A DNA stretch of 64,000 bases from Paenibacillus whitsoniae (GTDB lineage: Bacteria > Bacillota > Bacilli > Paenibacillales > NBRC-103111), in NCBI RefSeq assembly GCF_003955665.1, contig NZ_RXHU01000018.1:62001-126000 (forward strand), given 5' to 3'. A program made the position numbers and the translations under genes. Shown in pieces: positions 16,694 to 25,125 of this stretch. Numbering within the stretch: the first letter of the stretch is position 1; each line of letters opens with the position of its first letter. Under the pieces are notes generated by a model. The model did no database searches. It was not told the origin of the DNA and worked only from the letters and a program-made list of their open reading frames with translations.

Positions 16694-17575
16694 TTATTTT
16701 TCACTCTCGCTCGCTGCTTTTGACTTAACCGAAACGATGTTTCGGCCAGTCTGATACATGCGCCAGCCCACATAGGACAGCACGCTCACGATAATTAGTC
16801 CCATGCCCAACGTCCATAGAATCGGCTGCTTCGGATCCAATAACGGCACGATGGCGATGGCGTCCTTATGCTTCATAAACAGCTCATCAAGCACGCGATT
16901 CAACTGCTCGAGTCCTAATGTCAATTCATTCGTTTTCATTGGCGTTGCCATTACATTGGTTTGGATAAAAGCAAGCAACGAATCAAGCTTCGTAACCGCT
17001 GCCTCGTCACGGCTAATCACAAGGGAAGGATGTACGATATCCACATGCTGGGCAAGCTTGCCAAGCGCCTGCTGCGCCTCACCCTGCTTATTCGCCTTGA
17101 CTGACATGCTTAGCTGGCTTACATCGTTTTGCAGCACCTTATAATATTGCAGCCACATCGGCTGGTTTTTATGAGAAAGCGCATCGATGGCCAAACGGAT
17201 TTTGGCTGCCGCCACCTGCCCTGCTTCCGGCGAATACTTTATGTTATTATAAACAAGTTCTGCCCCCGTCACGGTTTCCGTCAGAGCGTTCATCCCCGCC
17301 ACTGTGGTGATTCCTTCGAAACGAATCGTCGGAATCATTTGGGCAATTTGCAGCAGTTTTTCTCGCGCCTCGACAACTTGTCCATCCATTGTCAAATTGT
17401 ACATGACACCAGCCAGCCCGTCCAAATATGTGATGCGTTCTTGTTGAACAGGATCCACCGGCTTCGCAGCTTGTCCATTCGTTGACACGGCCGCTCCGCA
17501 CGCGGTGAATACACTTAGGATAAACGCGAGACAGAGCAGCAGGCCCGCCCCTCTTCTCTTCTGACTCCAATTCAT
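16694..17575 (-). CDS. ypjB: Sporulation protein YpjB family
   Basis: This 293-residue protein has an N-terminal signal peptide ending in a lipobox-like SVFTACG (Cys near residue 26). A helical extracytoplasmic domain and a C-terminal membrane segment (WTLGMGLIIVSVLSYVGW) follow, ending in a short basic tail. The architecture and its place next to ypjA and qcrC match sporulation protein YpjB. The molecular role is unknown. A strong AAGGAGGGG site lies 7 bases before the ATG. Confidence 0.85.
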   Translation of the reverse strand: MNWSQKRRGAGLLLCLAFILSVFTACGAAVSTNGQAAKPVDPVQQERITYLDGLAGVMYNLTMDGQVVEAREKLLQIAQMIPTIRFEGITTVAGMNALTETVTGAELVYNNIKYSPEAGQVAAAKIRLAIDALSHKNQPMWLQYYKVLQNDVSQLSMSVKANKQGEAQQALGKLAQHVDIVHPSLVISRDEAAVTKLDSLLAFIQTNVMATPMKTNELTLGLEQLNRVLDELFMKHKDAIAIVPLLDPKQPILWTLGMGLIIVSVLSYVGWRMYQTGRNIVSVKSKAASESEK

Positions 17576-17626
17576 CGGACATCCCCTCCTTCCACATCAT
17601 ATGGAGGTTCGTCCACAATTAGACCA

Positions 17627-18295
17627 CTACGAAGTAACTTTTACGCGTTCCACTTCTTTCTTCCGCCTAAGAAAAACGCAAGTGGCTGCTATCCAAATAC
17701 CTATGATACTGAGGCATACTGTAAAAAATTGTATCGTTCCCAAATACGGATGCAGTTCTTGCGGAAGTCTTGGGAAAACGCCCCGCTCGTAATCCATAAA
17801 ATCGTTGCTGAACGTCCAGATGGCGACCAACACAATCGCCGGAAGCCGGAAAGAGAACCAACGGACAAAGAGCAGCGCTTCTACCGCCATCGCCAAATGC
17901 GACATCGTCAGCATCCAACCGTCCCATTCCACCGGCACGCCTTGCAGCGCTCCCCACCAGATCATCGTAACCGCCCAAATGCCGTATTTAAAAGAAGTAA
18001 TCAGCGCAAACGCTTCAACGAATGCCCTGACCGCCCGCGCGATTTTGGATTCCGGCCGTTTTGAATACGCATCCAAAAGCAAATAGCCTACGGCAATGGT
18101 AAAAAACAAGCTGGCCGTCGGGCTATCCGGCACAAAATAGACGTACCAGATCGGATCATCTGCGATCGTATCCACCATTTGGCCCCAATACCATTCATAC
18201 CCATAAATCGTGCCGAGCCCGTTGCAAATAAATAAAAGCCATAGCATTTTCTTACTAAGCAGAAATTGTTTGCTCCACAGGACCGATAGGGACAT
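17627..18295 (-). CDS. ypjA: DUF1405 membrane protein (YpjA family)
   Basis: The 222-residue protein has about six membrane segments and the family features FICNGLGTIYGYEWYWGQ, WYVYFVPDSPTASLFF and ALITSFKYGIWA. It matches DUF1405/YpjA, always found near qcrABC in bacilli. Function is unknown; the link with the cytochrome bc genes and ypjB is conserved context only. The ATG follows a GGAGG site. Confidence 0.88.
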   Translation of the reverse strand: MSLSVLWSKQFLLSKKMLWLLFICNGLGTIYGYEWYWGQMVDTIADDPIWYVYFVPDSPTASLFFTIAVGYLLLDAYSKRPESKIARAVRAFVEAFALITSFKYGIWAVTMIWWGALQGVPVEWDGWMLTMSHLAMAVEALLFVRWFSFRLPAIVLVAIWTFSNDFMDYERGVFPRLPQELHPYLGTIQFFTVCLSIIGIWIAATCVFLRRKKEVERVKVTS

Positions 18296-18315
18296 GCCGC
18301 GCCTCCTTCTGTTTC

Positions 18316-18348
18316 AAAAAAAACCTGATCACTTTCGCGATCAGGTTT
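18316..18348 (-). terminator. Terminator after qcrC
   Basis: A perfect 10-bp stem (AAACCTGATC / GATCAGGTTT) with an 8-nt loop is followed by eight T on the minus strand. It ends the qcrABC transcript before ypjA. Confidence 0.9.
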
Positions 18349-18355
18349 CATGTTT

Positions 18356-19240
18356 TTATTGAGTTTTTTGCATTGCTAACCAGTTCGCCAGTTTATCGAT
18401 GTCCGCGTCTGTCAGACCTTTATCGATGTTCGGCTTATACATGGACGGCATGTTGCCTTTACCGTTTTTGATAATACCCATAATGTCGTCTTTCGTATGT
18501 GTATCACCAACACCGAGCAAGGCTGGAACGCCGGAAGCCGGCATACCTTTCAATTGCGCGCCATGGCAAGCAAGACATGTTGCTTTTTTGTAGATCTCAG
18601 CGCCCGGGTCGTCAGCAGCGACGATAGCAGCCGCTTTCTTCGTTTCCTTGGCACCGCCGCCTGCCGTTGTTTTGCCGGCATGCAGCTCTTCTTCACGTTT
18701 GATGTGCTCAGGAATGATGTTTTTCTCTTTCAGTTCCACTTGGTAATGCGCCCAGGACACATAAGTCAGGTAAGAACAAGTAATCAGAGACAAGATCATT
18801 AACGAGGAAGCAATCGGTCTTCTATAGAAGCGACGCTCTTTGCCTGTGTCCAGGAACGGTGCCAACAGCAAGCTTCCGAAAAGCAGACCAGGTACGCCTA
18901 CAACCCCGAGTACAACGTAATCGCCTGAAGTATACGGATACTTCAGCAATTGATACATGAACAAGAAGTACCAGTCCGGCATTGGAATGAATGCCGTATT
19001 TTTCGGATCAGCCGGATAACCGAGCGGAGCCGGATCAGACATAACCAGAACAAGAATACCAACAAGAACGACAACCCCAACCATCCATTCTTTCAGCAAA
19101 AAGTTTGGAATGAAGGCTTCGGATTTTCCCGGATAAGCGGAGTAATCCGTAGGCTTAAGGCGTTCCTCTTGCGTTTTTTTTCTTACGCGGGAGTCCCCAA
19201 CGTAAACGATTTTTTCATCAGACTTATGACCATGCGCCAC
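18356..19240 (-). CDS. qcrC: Menaquinol:cytochrome c reductase cytochrome b/c subunit
   Basis: QcrC fuses the subunit IV half of cytochrome b to a c-type cytochrome. Residues 50-165 hold three membrane segments (including PMPDWYFLFMYQLLKYPY near the quinol site). After an Ala/Lys-rich linker the C-terminal domain (residues 205-294) binds heme c through CLACH, with Met (NMPSMY) as likely axial ligand. It is the last gene of qcrABC and is part of the respiratory bc complex in the membrane. Confidence 0.96.
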   Translation of the reverse strand: MAHGHKSDEKIVYVGDSRVRKKTQEERLKPTDYSAYPGKSEAFIPNFLLKEWMVGVVVLVGILVLVMSDPAPLGYPADPKNTAFIPMPDWYFLFMYQLLKYPYTSGDYVVLGVVGVPGLLFGSLLLAPFLDTGKERRFYRRPIASSLMILSLITCSYLTYVSWAHYQVELKEKNIIPEHIKREEELHAGKTTAGGGAKETKKAAAIVAADDPGAEIYKKATCLACHGAQLKGMPASGVPALLGVGDTHTKDDIMGIIKNGKGNMPSMYKPNIDKGLTDADIDKLANWLAMQKTQ

Positions 19241-19260
19241 GCTATTCGCCCCTCCCTAAA

Positions 19261-19932
19261 TTATAGCGGTCCGGAAATACCTTGTTTGCGAATCATAAAG
19301 AAGTGTCCGGCAAGCAAAGCGAGCAGTACGCCAGGTAAGAAGAATACGTGGATCGCGAAGAAACGAGTCAGCGTTTGCGCACCTACGATGCTTCCCCCTT
19401 GCAGCAATGTCTCGATATACGGACCAATGAAAGGTACGGATGCAGCAATCTTCATCCCTACTTGGGTAGCAAAATATGCTTTGTTATCCCAAGGCAGCAG
19501 GTATCCCGTAAAGCCAAGACCTAACATAACGAAGAAAATGAGCATTCCCACAACCCAGTTCATTTCACGAGGAGCTTTGTAAGAACCTGTAAAGAACACG
19601 CGCAGAGTATGTAAGAACATCATTACGATAACCAAACTCGCTCCCCAGTGGTGCATACCGCGCACGATAACACCGAAAGCGACTTTATGTTGTAAGTAGT
19701 CAACACTTGCGTAAGCGTTGATAATATCAGGTGTGTAATACATCGTCAAAAACATACCTGAAAGAATTTGGATCACTGTGATGAAAAACGTCAGTCCGCC
19801 AAAGCAGTACACGAAAGCGGAGAAATGGTGAGCAGGGTTAACGTGCTCAGGCACCTCGTGATCTGCTACATCCCTCCACATAGGCGTAATATCAAGACGT
19901 TCGTCAATCCAGTTGTATACATTTTTAAACAT
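19261..19932 (-). CDS. qcrB: Menaquinol:cytochrome c reductase cytochrome b subunit
   Basis: QcrB is the cytochrome b6-type subunit that binds two b hemes and oxidises menaquinol. The 223-residue protein has four membrane segments with paired histidines (AHHFSAF and RGMHHWGASL; FLHTLRVFF and FAIHVFFLPG) and the Qo-related GYLLPWDNKAYFAT. The length is that of short cytochrome b6 proteins. It lies 17 bp after qcrA and 20 bp before qcrC. Confidence 0.97.
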   Translation of the reverse strand: MFKNVYNWIDERLDITPMWRDVADHEVPEHVNPAHHFSAFVYCFGGLTFFITVIQILSGMFLTMYYTPDIINAYASVDYLQHKVAFGVIVRGMHHWGASLVIVMMFLHTLRVFFTGSYKAPREMNWVVGMLIFFVMLGLGFTGYLLPWDNKAYFATQVGMKIAASVPFIGPYIETLLQGGSIVGAQTLTRFFAIHVFFLPGVLLALLAGHFFMIRKQGISGPL

Positions 19933-19949
19933 CTGACTGTGACGCCCCC

Positions 19950-20492
19950 TTATACTCTTGTGTTAGCATGCAGTTGTCCAACATAAACGAAACCGTTCTC
20001 TACCTTTGTCGTATATTCGTCCAACGGCTTTGGAGCTACGGCAAGGTTCTTGCCATCTTGCGTATAGTGCGCTCCGTGACATGGGCAGAAATACTGGTCT
20101 TTGTAAGCAGGGTTATCGTTCCAGTTGACCGTACATCCAAGGTGCTTACATGTTGGATTTAGTGCGAAGATCTTACCGTCACTGCCCTTGGAGATCCACG
20201 CTACCAATTCAGCATCGCTTTCATACCAGCCATCCACTTGATGAACTTGGAATGTAAAGGCTTGCGGTGCATTTGTGATCTTGCTTTCTTCGACAACCTT
20301 CACCCAATCCGCTGCCTTCGACTTCTGAAGGACTGGATCAATCGCAAACCGTACCATCGGCACGATGATACCAGCAGCCATGAATCCGCCAGCGCCGCCT
20401 AGGGTGTAAGAAAGAAATTGTCGACGAGACATTTCGCGTTTGGTCCCGGGTTTCTTCCCATGCTGTTCTTCTTTGTGATTGTTATGATCACT
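19950..20492 (-). CDS. qcrA: Menaquinol:cytochrome c reductase Rieske iron-sulfur subunit
   Basis: QcrA is the Rieske 2Fe-2S subunit. A twin-arginine signal/anchor (SRRQFLSYTLGGAGG, residues about 22-45) targets it through Tat. The cluster motifs CKHLGC and CPCHG are both present near residues 120 and 143. The ATG at 20492 follows AGGAGGG at about 11 bases; the longer frame to 20561 is not supported. A clear sigma-A promoter lies about 110 bp upstream. Confidence 0.95.
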   Translation of the reverse strand, partial: SDHNNHKEEQHGKKPGTKREMSRRQFLSYTLGGAGGFMAAGIIVPMVRFAIDPVLQKSKAADWVKVVEESKITNAPQAFTFQVHQVDGWYESDAELVAWISKGSDGKIFALNPTCKHLGCTVNWNDNPAYKDQYFCPCHGAHYTQDGKNLAVAPKPLDEYTTKVENGFVYVGQLHANTRV

Positions 20493-20603
20493 CATTCTCA
20501 GGTCTACCCTCCTACATTGGCTGAAGCCCGAACCCTCTCGGACATCAGTTACCTCTATCACGTGTCGTTCGACATTACACTACATATTACTAGGACATTA
20601 CTA

Positions 20604-20632
20604 ATAATAGCCTACGACTACTAGGTCGTCAA
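20604..20632 (-). promoter_or_regulatory. qcrABC promoter, sigma-A type
   Basis: On the minus strand TTGACG (20627-20632) and TATTAT (20604-20609) are separated by 17 bp. Transcription would start near 20597, leaving a leader of about 105 nt before qcrA. Confidence 0.7.
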
Positions 20633-20668
20633 GAATTCGGAACTCCTTTTCAACCTGTGAATTTTGCG

Positions 20669-20720
20669 CTTTCAGACAAAGTTTAACGAAATTGTCACAA
20701 CTTTGTGAAAGCCACTTTCA
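20669..20720. promoter_or_regulatory. Nested inverted repeats upstream of the qcrA promoter
   Basis: Three overlapping palindromes are present: ACAAAGTT/AACTTTGT (20676-20683, 20699-20706), TCACAA-CT-TTGTGA (20695-20708) and TGAAAG-CCA-CTTTCA (20706-20720). The TTTGTGAAA at 20702-20710 resembles a ResD-type box. The position 40-90 bp upstream of the -35 fits an activator or repressor site; the factor is unknown. Confidence 0.45.
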
Positions 20721-20777
20721 TCCATTACTCCCCTTATCTTGCGCATTTTTTTTCCATTAATACACGGATTGTTAAAG

Positions 20778-21209
20778 TTAATCCACCGGATACCAGAGGC
20801 GCTGAATATGCTGAGAAATGCTTGATCTCACCAGTTCCGCCTCACTTACCCACTGTGTCCAGTCCAGCGCAATCAGCAAATCGATATGCTCGGTCTCCCA
20901 TTCCGCTGCCTCTGTAAGCAGCGTCAACACGATGACATGTTTGAATCCGCTCGCTTTTATTTGTTCCGCAAGTGCTTCAGCCTGCTCGTTCGCGTTCACG
21001 CCCGTTATGTAATGAAGCGTCGGATAGGTTACCACTCGGCCTTTATAAGGAGCTTCTATCATATCCAACGCATCCTGAAGGCGCTCCAGCGCTTGCGTTG
21101 CGCCAAGCGGACCCTCGCTCCCCGCTAAGCCTGTCACAGGAAGCAGACAAGTATCTAAATACGGTTTTAACTCCGGCCATTGTACGGCATCGACTTCATG
21201 AAACTTCAA
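20778..21209 (-). CDS. ypiF: DUF2487 family protein (YpiF type)
   Basis: This 143-residue soluble protein matches YpiF/DUF2487, a conserved protein of unknown function found upstream of qcrA in bacilli. Visible features are WPELKPYLDTCLLPV, VVTYPTLHYI and IQRLWYPVD at the C-terminus. The TTG at 21209 was chosen because GGAGGG lies 8 bases before it and the resulting N-terminus (MKFHEVDAVQW) fits the family; a longer frame begins at 21266. Confidence 0.82.
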   Translation of the reverse strand: MKFHEVDAVQWPELKPYLDTCLLPVTGLAGSEGPLGATQALERLQDALDMIEAPYKGRVVTYPTLHYITGVNANEQAEALAEQIKASGFKHVIVLTLLTEAAEWETEHIDLLIALDWTQWVSEAELVRSSISQHIQRLWYPVD

Positions 21210-21321
21210 GGTGTCGCCCTCCCTATTCTTTACCAAAACAAAGTTGAGTATGTAGGACTCGATCAACTTGTACTTTAAAGCGAACTTGCGTGGCTGTCAA
21301 TGAAAAGGGCGCATGTACAAC

Positions 21322-21353
21322 AAAAAGACACGTGAATGCTCATTCACATGTCT
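21322..21353 (-). terminator. Terminator after the IDEAL-domain gene
   Basis: Minus-strand AGACATGTGAAT pairs with ATTCACGTGTCT (one mismatch region) around GAGC, followed by TTTTT. It separates the IDEAL gene from ypiF. Confidence 0.75.
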
Positions 21354-21383
21354 CGCATTTGACATTGTGCGTCGTCCATTTCC

Positions 21384-21572
21384 CTAGCCAAGCGATTGCA
21401 GCAGCCTTAGCTCGGAAGTGAGCGCCAGGAAAGAAGGCTGATCTCCCTTCGCTAACGCACGGTCAATTTCTTTATACAAATTTTCTTCTCTATGTTTGCG
21501 TATGGCCTGATCCCAAATCATTTCCGCGAAAAGTGCCAGCAGCGCATCGTTAGATACATTCATTTTTCCCAT
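21384..21572 (-). CDS. Small IDEAL-domain protein
   Basis: The 62-residue protein carries the IDEAL-type helix pair (ALFAEMIWDQAIRKHRE, ENLYKEIDRALAKGDQPSF), the domain that B. subtilis YpiB has at its C-terminus at the same genomic place. Here the UPF0302 part of YpiB is missing, so the product is IDEAL only. The ATG at 21572 has GGAGG 8 bases upstream; the longer frame to 21665 is not supported. Function unknown. Confidence 0.72.
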   Translation of the reverse strand: MGKMNVSNDALLALFAEMIWDQAIRKHREENLYKEIDRALAKGDQPSFLALTSELRLLQSLG

Positions 21573-21765
21573 GAGACCTACCTCCAAATGTTGTCCGCGG
21601 TTTGTCAGGAGCTTCTTTTTCGCAAAAATATTTGTGTTTGGATAGGTTGCTGTATGCCTCCCCATTAGCTGCTCCTATTACATCATATTCATTTGCACAG
21701 CGGGCGCTTCCTTCAAAAGCCCGATTGCCCTTGAATGTGCCTTTACCCAGATGTAGGTGAAGCGA

Positions 21766-22887
21766 TCAGAAAAGCACGACTTTATCTTCTTCCGAGATGC
21801 TTGTCCCCTGAATGATTCGTGATCCAAGCTTGGTAACTTGCACGACGGCGCCCTGCGACTCATCTTCTCCGATGCGAACCAAACCTTGATGCATCAGCAT
21901 TTGAAGCAAGCGCTGCTCTACAATCGAAGCGGAGCTGTCGTAATAGTAAGGTTTGACCAATTGACTTAGTAAGTCAACCAAGGAAGCCACCGTCACCCAA
22001 GAGCCGCATAGCCGCTCAATCCAGGCCACCATGCTTTGAATGTTGGGAATCGGATTTTTGTACAAGCGCAGCCAGAAGCGGTAGACGTCTACCGGACTCT
22101 CCTTTTTTCCTTCTATTAAACGCGCTTGTCCTTCCTCCGTAATCCGAAGCTGATAATCGTGCTCACTGATCCATTGCCGATAATAGCAATAATCATAAAT
22201 GAGAGAAAAGCGATTTGGATACTCTTTGAACATTCGTCCGTAACCAAAGCGCCAAGCTCCTTTGCCAACCATGTCTTCCTGTACGGACAAAACGCCTAGT
22301 ATTTGCTGCAGCTGCCGCTTGTACATGAAGCCCTCGGCTGTCAGCGGAATTTGCTGCGCCTGAGAAACAAGCGTGAGAAAATGAGAGATGTCTTCCACCA
22401 AAAGCAATTGCTCGTCCCGATAGACGGAAGGCTCCTGTGTCGTATGCAGCTCTCCCTTGAATTTCGCCGCTAACACATCCGCGAACCGGCGTTTCATATC
22501 CTTGGGCACATGGAACAAATATTTGGTTTGTTGGGAGTAGCCATTAAACAACCAGCCTAACCGCTTGAATTTCACGATCATATCGCGCGGGTTCCAGGTC
22601 TCGGACGCCTCCTTTTGAAATCGGGACTGCTGAACTCTAGCGACCAGCTCTTCCATGCTGAAAGCGTTGCGAGGATCGGAGAGTAAAGAATTGAGAAACC
22701 GGATGTCTTCCAGGCTCAGCCCCTGGATGTGTTTTTCAAAAATTTCCTTGCGCAGCGCCGTGCTCAGAATCGATTGAATCAATTCATGCTTGGAATGGCC
22801 GTTGCATTCGCATTCGTACGTATGGGCAATGCGGCCCAATTCATGAATATCTGCATAACTGAGCATATCCGCCAAGTTCATTTCCAC
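21766..22887 (-). CDS. Uncharacterised 373-aa protein, possibly helicase-associated fold
   Basis: I do not recognise this gene with certainty. The 373-residue soluble protein has an N-terminal SAP/Rho-N-like region (HELGRIAHTYECECNGHSKHELIQSIL) and then several winged-helix-like stretches (ISEHDYQLRITEEGQARLIEG near residue 245; QGLVRIGEDESQGAVVQVTKLGSRII near the C-terminus). This layout recalls the N-terminal part of XPB/Ssl2-like helicase family proteins, but no ATPase motif is present. The GTG at 22887 has GGAGGGG 7 bases upstream. It lies where B. subtilis has ypiA/aroE. Confidence 0.65.
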   Translation of the reverse strand: MEMNLADMLSYADIHELGRIAHTYECECNGHSKHELIQSILSTALRKEIFEKHIQGLSLEDIRFLNSLLSDPRNAFSMEELVARVQQSRFQKEASETWNPRDMIVKFKRLGWLFNGYSQQTKYLFHVPKDMKRRFADVLAAKFKGELHTTQEPSVYRDEQLLLVEDISHFLTLVSQAQQIPLTAEGFMYKRQLQQILGVLSVQEDMVGKGAWRFGYGRMFKEYPNRFSLIYDYCYYRQWISEHDYQLRITEEGQARLIEGKKESPVDVYRFWLRLYKNPIPNIQSMVAWIERLCGSWVTVASLVDLLSQLVKPYYYDSSASIVEQRLLQMLMHQGLVRIGEDESQGAVVQVTKLGSRIIQGTSISEEDKVVLF

Positions 22888-22975
22888 CCTGTATCCCCTC
22901 CTTCCGAAGCTGCGAGGCTCCGCTCTTTCTAGTAACCATTATGGGATGATTTCCCAAAAATATTCCGGATAAACC

Positions 22976-23005
22976 AAAAAAACATGGCCTCTCATAGGCC
23001 ATGTT
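22976..23005 (-). terminator. Terminator after histidine phosphatase gene
   Basis: Perfect 9-bp stem (AACATGGCC / GGCCATGTT) with a 7-nt loop, followed by seven T on the minus strand. Confidence 0.9.
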
Positions 23006-23014
23006 CAAGATAAT

Positions 23015-23590
23015 CTATTCATTTTGGAGATGCGCCAGGCAGTTATAAAGCTGCAATTCCCAGCCGGCTTCTCCGCGCAGCAAGATCGTAAGCGAAGTGT
23101 TCTTCAGGAATGACTCAGGTTCCATTTTCAGCTCGCGTAAAATTTGAACGATGAATCCGCCGTGCGAGACTAGTAGCAGCTTGCCGTCAGGATAGGCCTG
23201 CAGCAGTTCTTGCTCAAGCTCGATCCATCTGGCCCACAGCTCCTGATCCGTTTCCTGTCCAATGTCCAGCTTCTTCCAATCGACACCCCAGCGTGCTTCA
23301 CGCTCTTCAACCGTCGTCCCCTCTGCTTGTCCATAGCTGCGCTCTCTCAACCTGCGATCTTCGTGAAGCAGCGCAATGCCGGATTCAACGGCAATAATTT
23401 GCGCGGTTTCGCTCGCCCGCTTCAAATCACTGCAGATGATGCCGTCCCACTGTTCCCCGGCAAGGCGTCGGCCAAGTTTTCTGGCCTCCTCGCGGCCTAC
23501 TTCCGTCAAATCCGTGTCCAATTGCCCCTGCAATTTGCCGAGCTGATTCCATTCCGTACTTCCGTGCCGCACAAACCCAAGCATTGTCAT
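23015..23590 (-). CDS. Histidine phosphatase family protein
   Basis: The protein belongs to the phosphoglycerate mutase-like histidine phosphatases. The catalytic RHGSTEWN lies at residues about 9-16, the second Arg in SDLKRASETAQ, and the C-terminal His in LLVSHGGFI near residue 148. The 191-residue length fits small cytosolic phosphatases (PhoE/CobC-like); the substrate cannot be told from sequence. The ATG at 23590 is the best-supported start. It follows the sigma/anti-sigma pair but has a terminator hairpin between. Confidence 0.88.
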   Translation of the reverse strand: MTMLGFVRHGSTEWNQLGKLQGQLDTDLTEVGREEARKLGRRLAGEQWDGIICSDLKRASETAQIIAVESGIALLHEDRRLRERSYGQAEGTTVEEREARWGVDWKKLDIGQETDQELWARWIELEQELLQAYPDGKLLLVSHGGFIVQILRELKMEPESFLKNTSLTILLRGEAGWELQLYNCLAHLQNE

Positions 23591-23624
23591 CCTGTCTAAC
23601 ACTCCATTCGCATTCGATATAAAT

Positions 23625-23649
23625 GAAAAATGCCCCGCGCCGGAGCATT
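23625..23649 (-). terminator. Terminator after the anti-sigma gene
   Basis: An 8-bp stem (AATGCTCC / GGGGCATT, one wobble) with a GGCGC loop is followed by TTTTTC on the minus strand; it overlaps the stop codon region. Confidence 0.7.
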
Positions 23650-24277
23650 AATGTTTCGTACGTGATAACCAGTTCATAATGATAATCGTCGCTGTAAGCC
23701 CCAAGAGTGAAATAACCAGCAAATAATGCGGATAAGAATGAATTGGCCCTACATGAAACCGAAGCGGCTCCATAAAGCTGGGATTCAGGCTGGCAACCGC
23801 GTCGCCGAGCTTATGCCCATTCATCGACTCCGTGTTTGGCGATTTGAGTGCTTGCGGCGCTTGCAAATCAAAGAGTGAATTGTCAGCCGACGCCATCGTC
23901 GTCTGCGGAGAGCCTTCATACACAATGGCAAATAAGAAACTGAAAATAAAAAGAGCCAAACAGAAAGCAATCACAACCGTTAAATTCCGTCTTAATTTAT
24001 AAGATATGTTATAGAGTCGCTCGGACACGGGAATGCGCCAAGATTCGTCTTCATATATACGATCCATGACTTTGCCGGAGATCACAGGCTCATAGCTCGC
24101 AAGCTCCTGCTCGTCCGCGGCAGTGCGAATAAGCACCATGCTTTCTTCCCACATTTGAAATTCTTCCGCGCATGCCGTACATTTCAGCAAGTGCGCATCA
24201 ACAGCTTTCCGACGCAGGTCATCATTCGGCAAGTCCCAATACACCCCAAATAACTCCTGAATCTCATTACATGTCAT
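23648..24277 (-). CDS. Anti-sigma factor with zinc-finger (ZAS/zf-HC2) domain
   Basis: Residues 1-45 carry the zinc-binding anti-sigma signature (HLLKCTAC with the earlier Cys/His), which holds ECF sigma factors inactive. A membrane segment (LTVVIAFCLALFIFSFLFAIV) near residue 105 and a second near the C-terminus (YLLVISLLGLTATIIIMNWL) place the middle part outside. The gene overlaps or adjoins the sigma gene; the ATG at 24277 has AAGGG 9 bases upstream, and ATG 24286 is the alternative. It is the expected partner of the preceding sigma factor. Confidence 0.85.
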   Translation of the reverse strand: MTCNEIQELFGVYWDLPNDDLRRKAVDAHLLKCTACAEEFQMWEESMVLIRTAADEQELASYEPVISGKVMDRIYEDESWRIPVSERLYNISYKLRRNLTVVIAFCLALFIFSFLFAIVYEGSPQTTMASADNSLFDLQAPQALKSPNTESMNGHKLGDAVASLNPSFMEPLRFHVGPIHSYPHYLLVISLLGLTATIIIMNWLSRTKH

Positions 24278-24282
24278 CGTAG

Positions 24283-24864
24283 TCATCCCTTCGATTCTTC
24301 GAATATCGGTTCACTGATATAAGGGTCCAGGTGCAATTTCACGGAAGCCCTTGCCCGGAACAACAACGATTTGACCGAGCTAACCGTTTGGCCGAGTATA
24401 TTCGCAATTTCCTGATAATCCATTTGATCATATTCCCGTAAAATTAAAGCGGACCGCTGTTTCTCCGGCAGACTGTTGATCGCCTCGCGCACCATTGAGA
24501 CCTTCTCATTGCGCAGCATTGTTTGCTCTGGCATCGCATCCAAGGATGCGTGCGGCGTAAGACCGCTTTGCTCCAGCGATACCTGAACACTCTTGTTCTT
24601 ACGCAATTCGCTGAGCACGGTATTTCGCGCAATCGTATACAGCCACGTGGAGAAAGAAGCTTCAATCTCACGGAACGAATGCAAGCTGCGATACGCTTTA
24701 TAGAAAGTTTCATTACAGAGATCTTCTGCGATCCCTTCCATCGCCGTACTTTTTAACATGTGAAAAATAAAGGCAAGGATTTTCCGCTCGTAACGACGCA
24801 TAAGTTCGTTATACAGCTGAACATTTCCATCCTTGATTTCGCGGATCAATTGGGAATCGGTCAT
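24283..24864 (-). CDS. ECF-type RNA polymerase sigma factor
   Basis: The 193-residue protein has region 2 (YNELMRRYERKILAFIF, DLCNETFYKAYRSLHSF, WLYTIARN) and region 4 (LPEKQRSALILREYDQMDYQEIANILG, SVKSLLFRARA) but no regions 1 or 3, so it is a group 4 (ECF) sigma factor. A likely self-recognised promoter lies 50 bp upstream. The adjacent membrane anti-sigma factor suggests control by an envelope signal. The target regulon is unknown; the neighbouring polysaccharide deacetylase is a candidate. Confidence 0.93.
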   Translation of the reverse strand: MTDSQLIREIKDGNVQLYNELMRRYERKILAFIFHMLKSTAMEGIAEDLCNETFYKAYRSLHSFREIEASFSTWLYTIARNTVLSELRKNKSVQVSLEQSGLTPHASLDAMPEQTMLRNEKVSMVREAINSLPEKQRSALILREYDQMDYQEIANILGQTVSSVKSLLFRARASVKLHLDPYISEPIFEESKG

Positions 24865-24917
24865 TACGTGGCGACCCTCCTAGCGGTTCCGGGGTACCAC
24901 TCCAACTGCTCATATTG

Positions 24918-24947
24918 GTTAGACTGAGATTGGAGTGAAAAGTTGCG
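24918..24947 (-). promoter_or_regulatory. ECF-type autoregulatory promoter of the sigma gene
   Basis: Minus-strand GCAACTTTT (24938-24946) and GTCTAA (24919-24924) are 13 bp apart. The AAC-containing -35 and GTCTAA -10 resemble ECF promoters of bacilli (AAC...CGTCTAA). The position about 55 bp before the sigma gene fits autoregulation. Confidence 0.55.
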
Positions 24948-25099
24948 ATCTATTTGTAAAAAAAGTATGAATGCATTTTTAAGCAGAGATGTGGCTTAGT
25001 AATAGTTCGAGCTTGACGGCAAAAATCCTGCTGCTTTCGACAAATTGCCCAATAAATTTCACATTCGCTGCATCAGATCATATATATGCAACTAAAGAC

Positions 25100-25125
25100 A
25101 AAAAAAAACCGCCGAATCGGCGGTT
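25100..25125 (-). terminator. Terminator after polysaccharide deacetylase
   Basis: A perfect palindrome (AACCGCCGA / TCGGCGGTT) is followed by nine T on the minus strand. The rest of 24865-25225 holds only the sigma promoter; no other gene or structure is evident. Confidence 0.9.

Noticed and set aside
20695..20708. Rex operator upstream of qcrA
   Set aside because: The half-sites TTGTGA and TCACAA occur in the reverse (everted) order with a 2-bp centre, unlike the Rex consensus TTGTGAA-N4-TTCACAA. Kept only as an unassigned inverted repeat.
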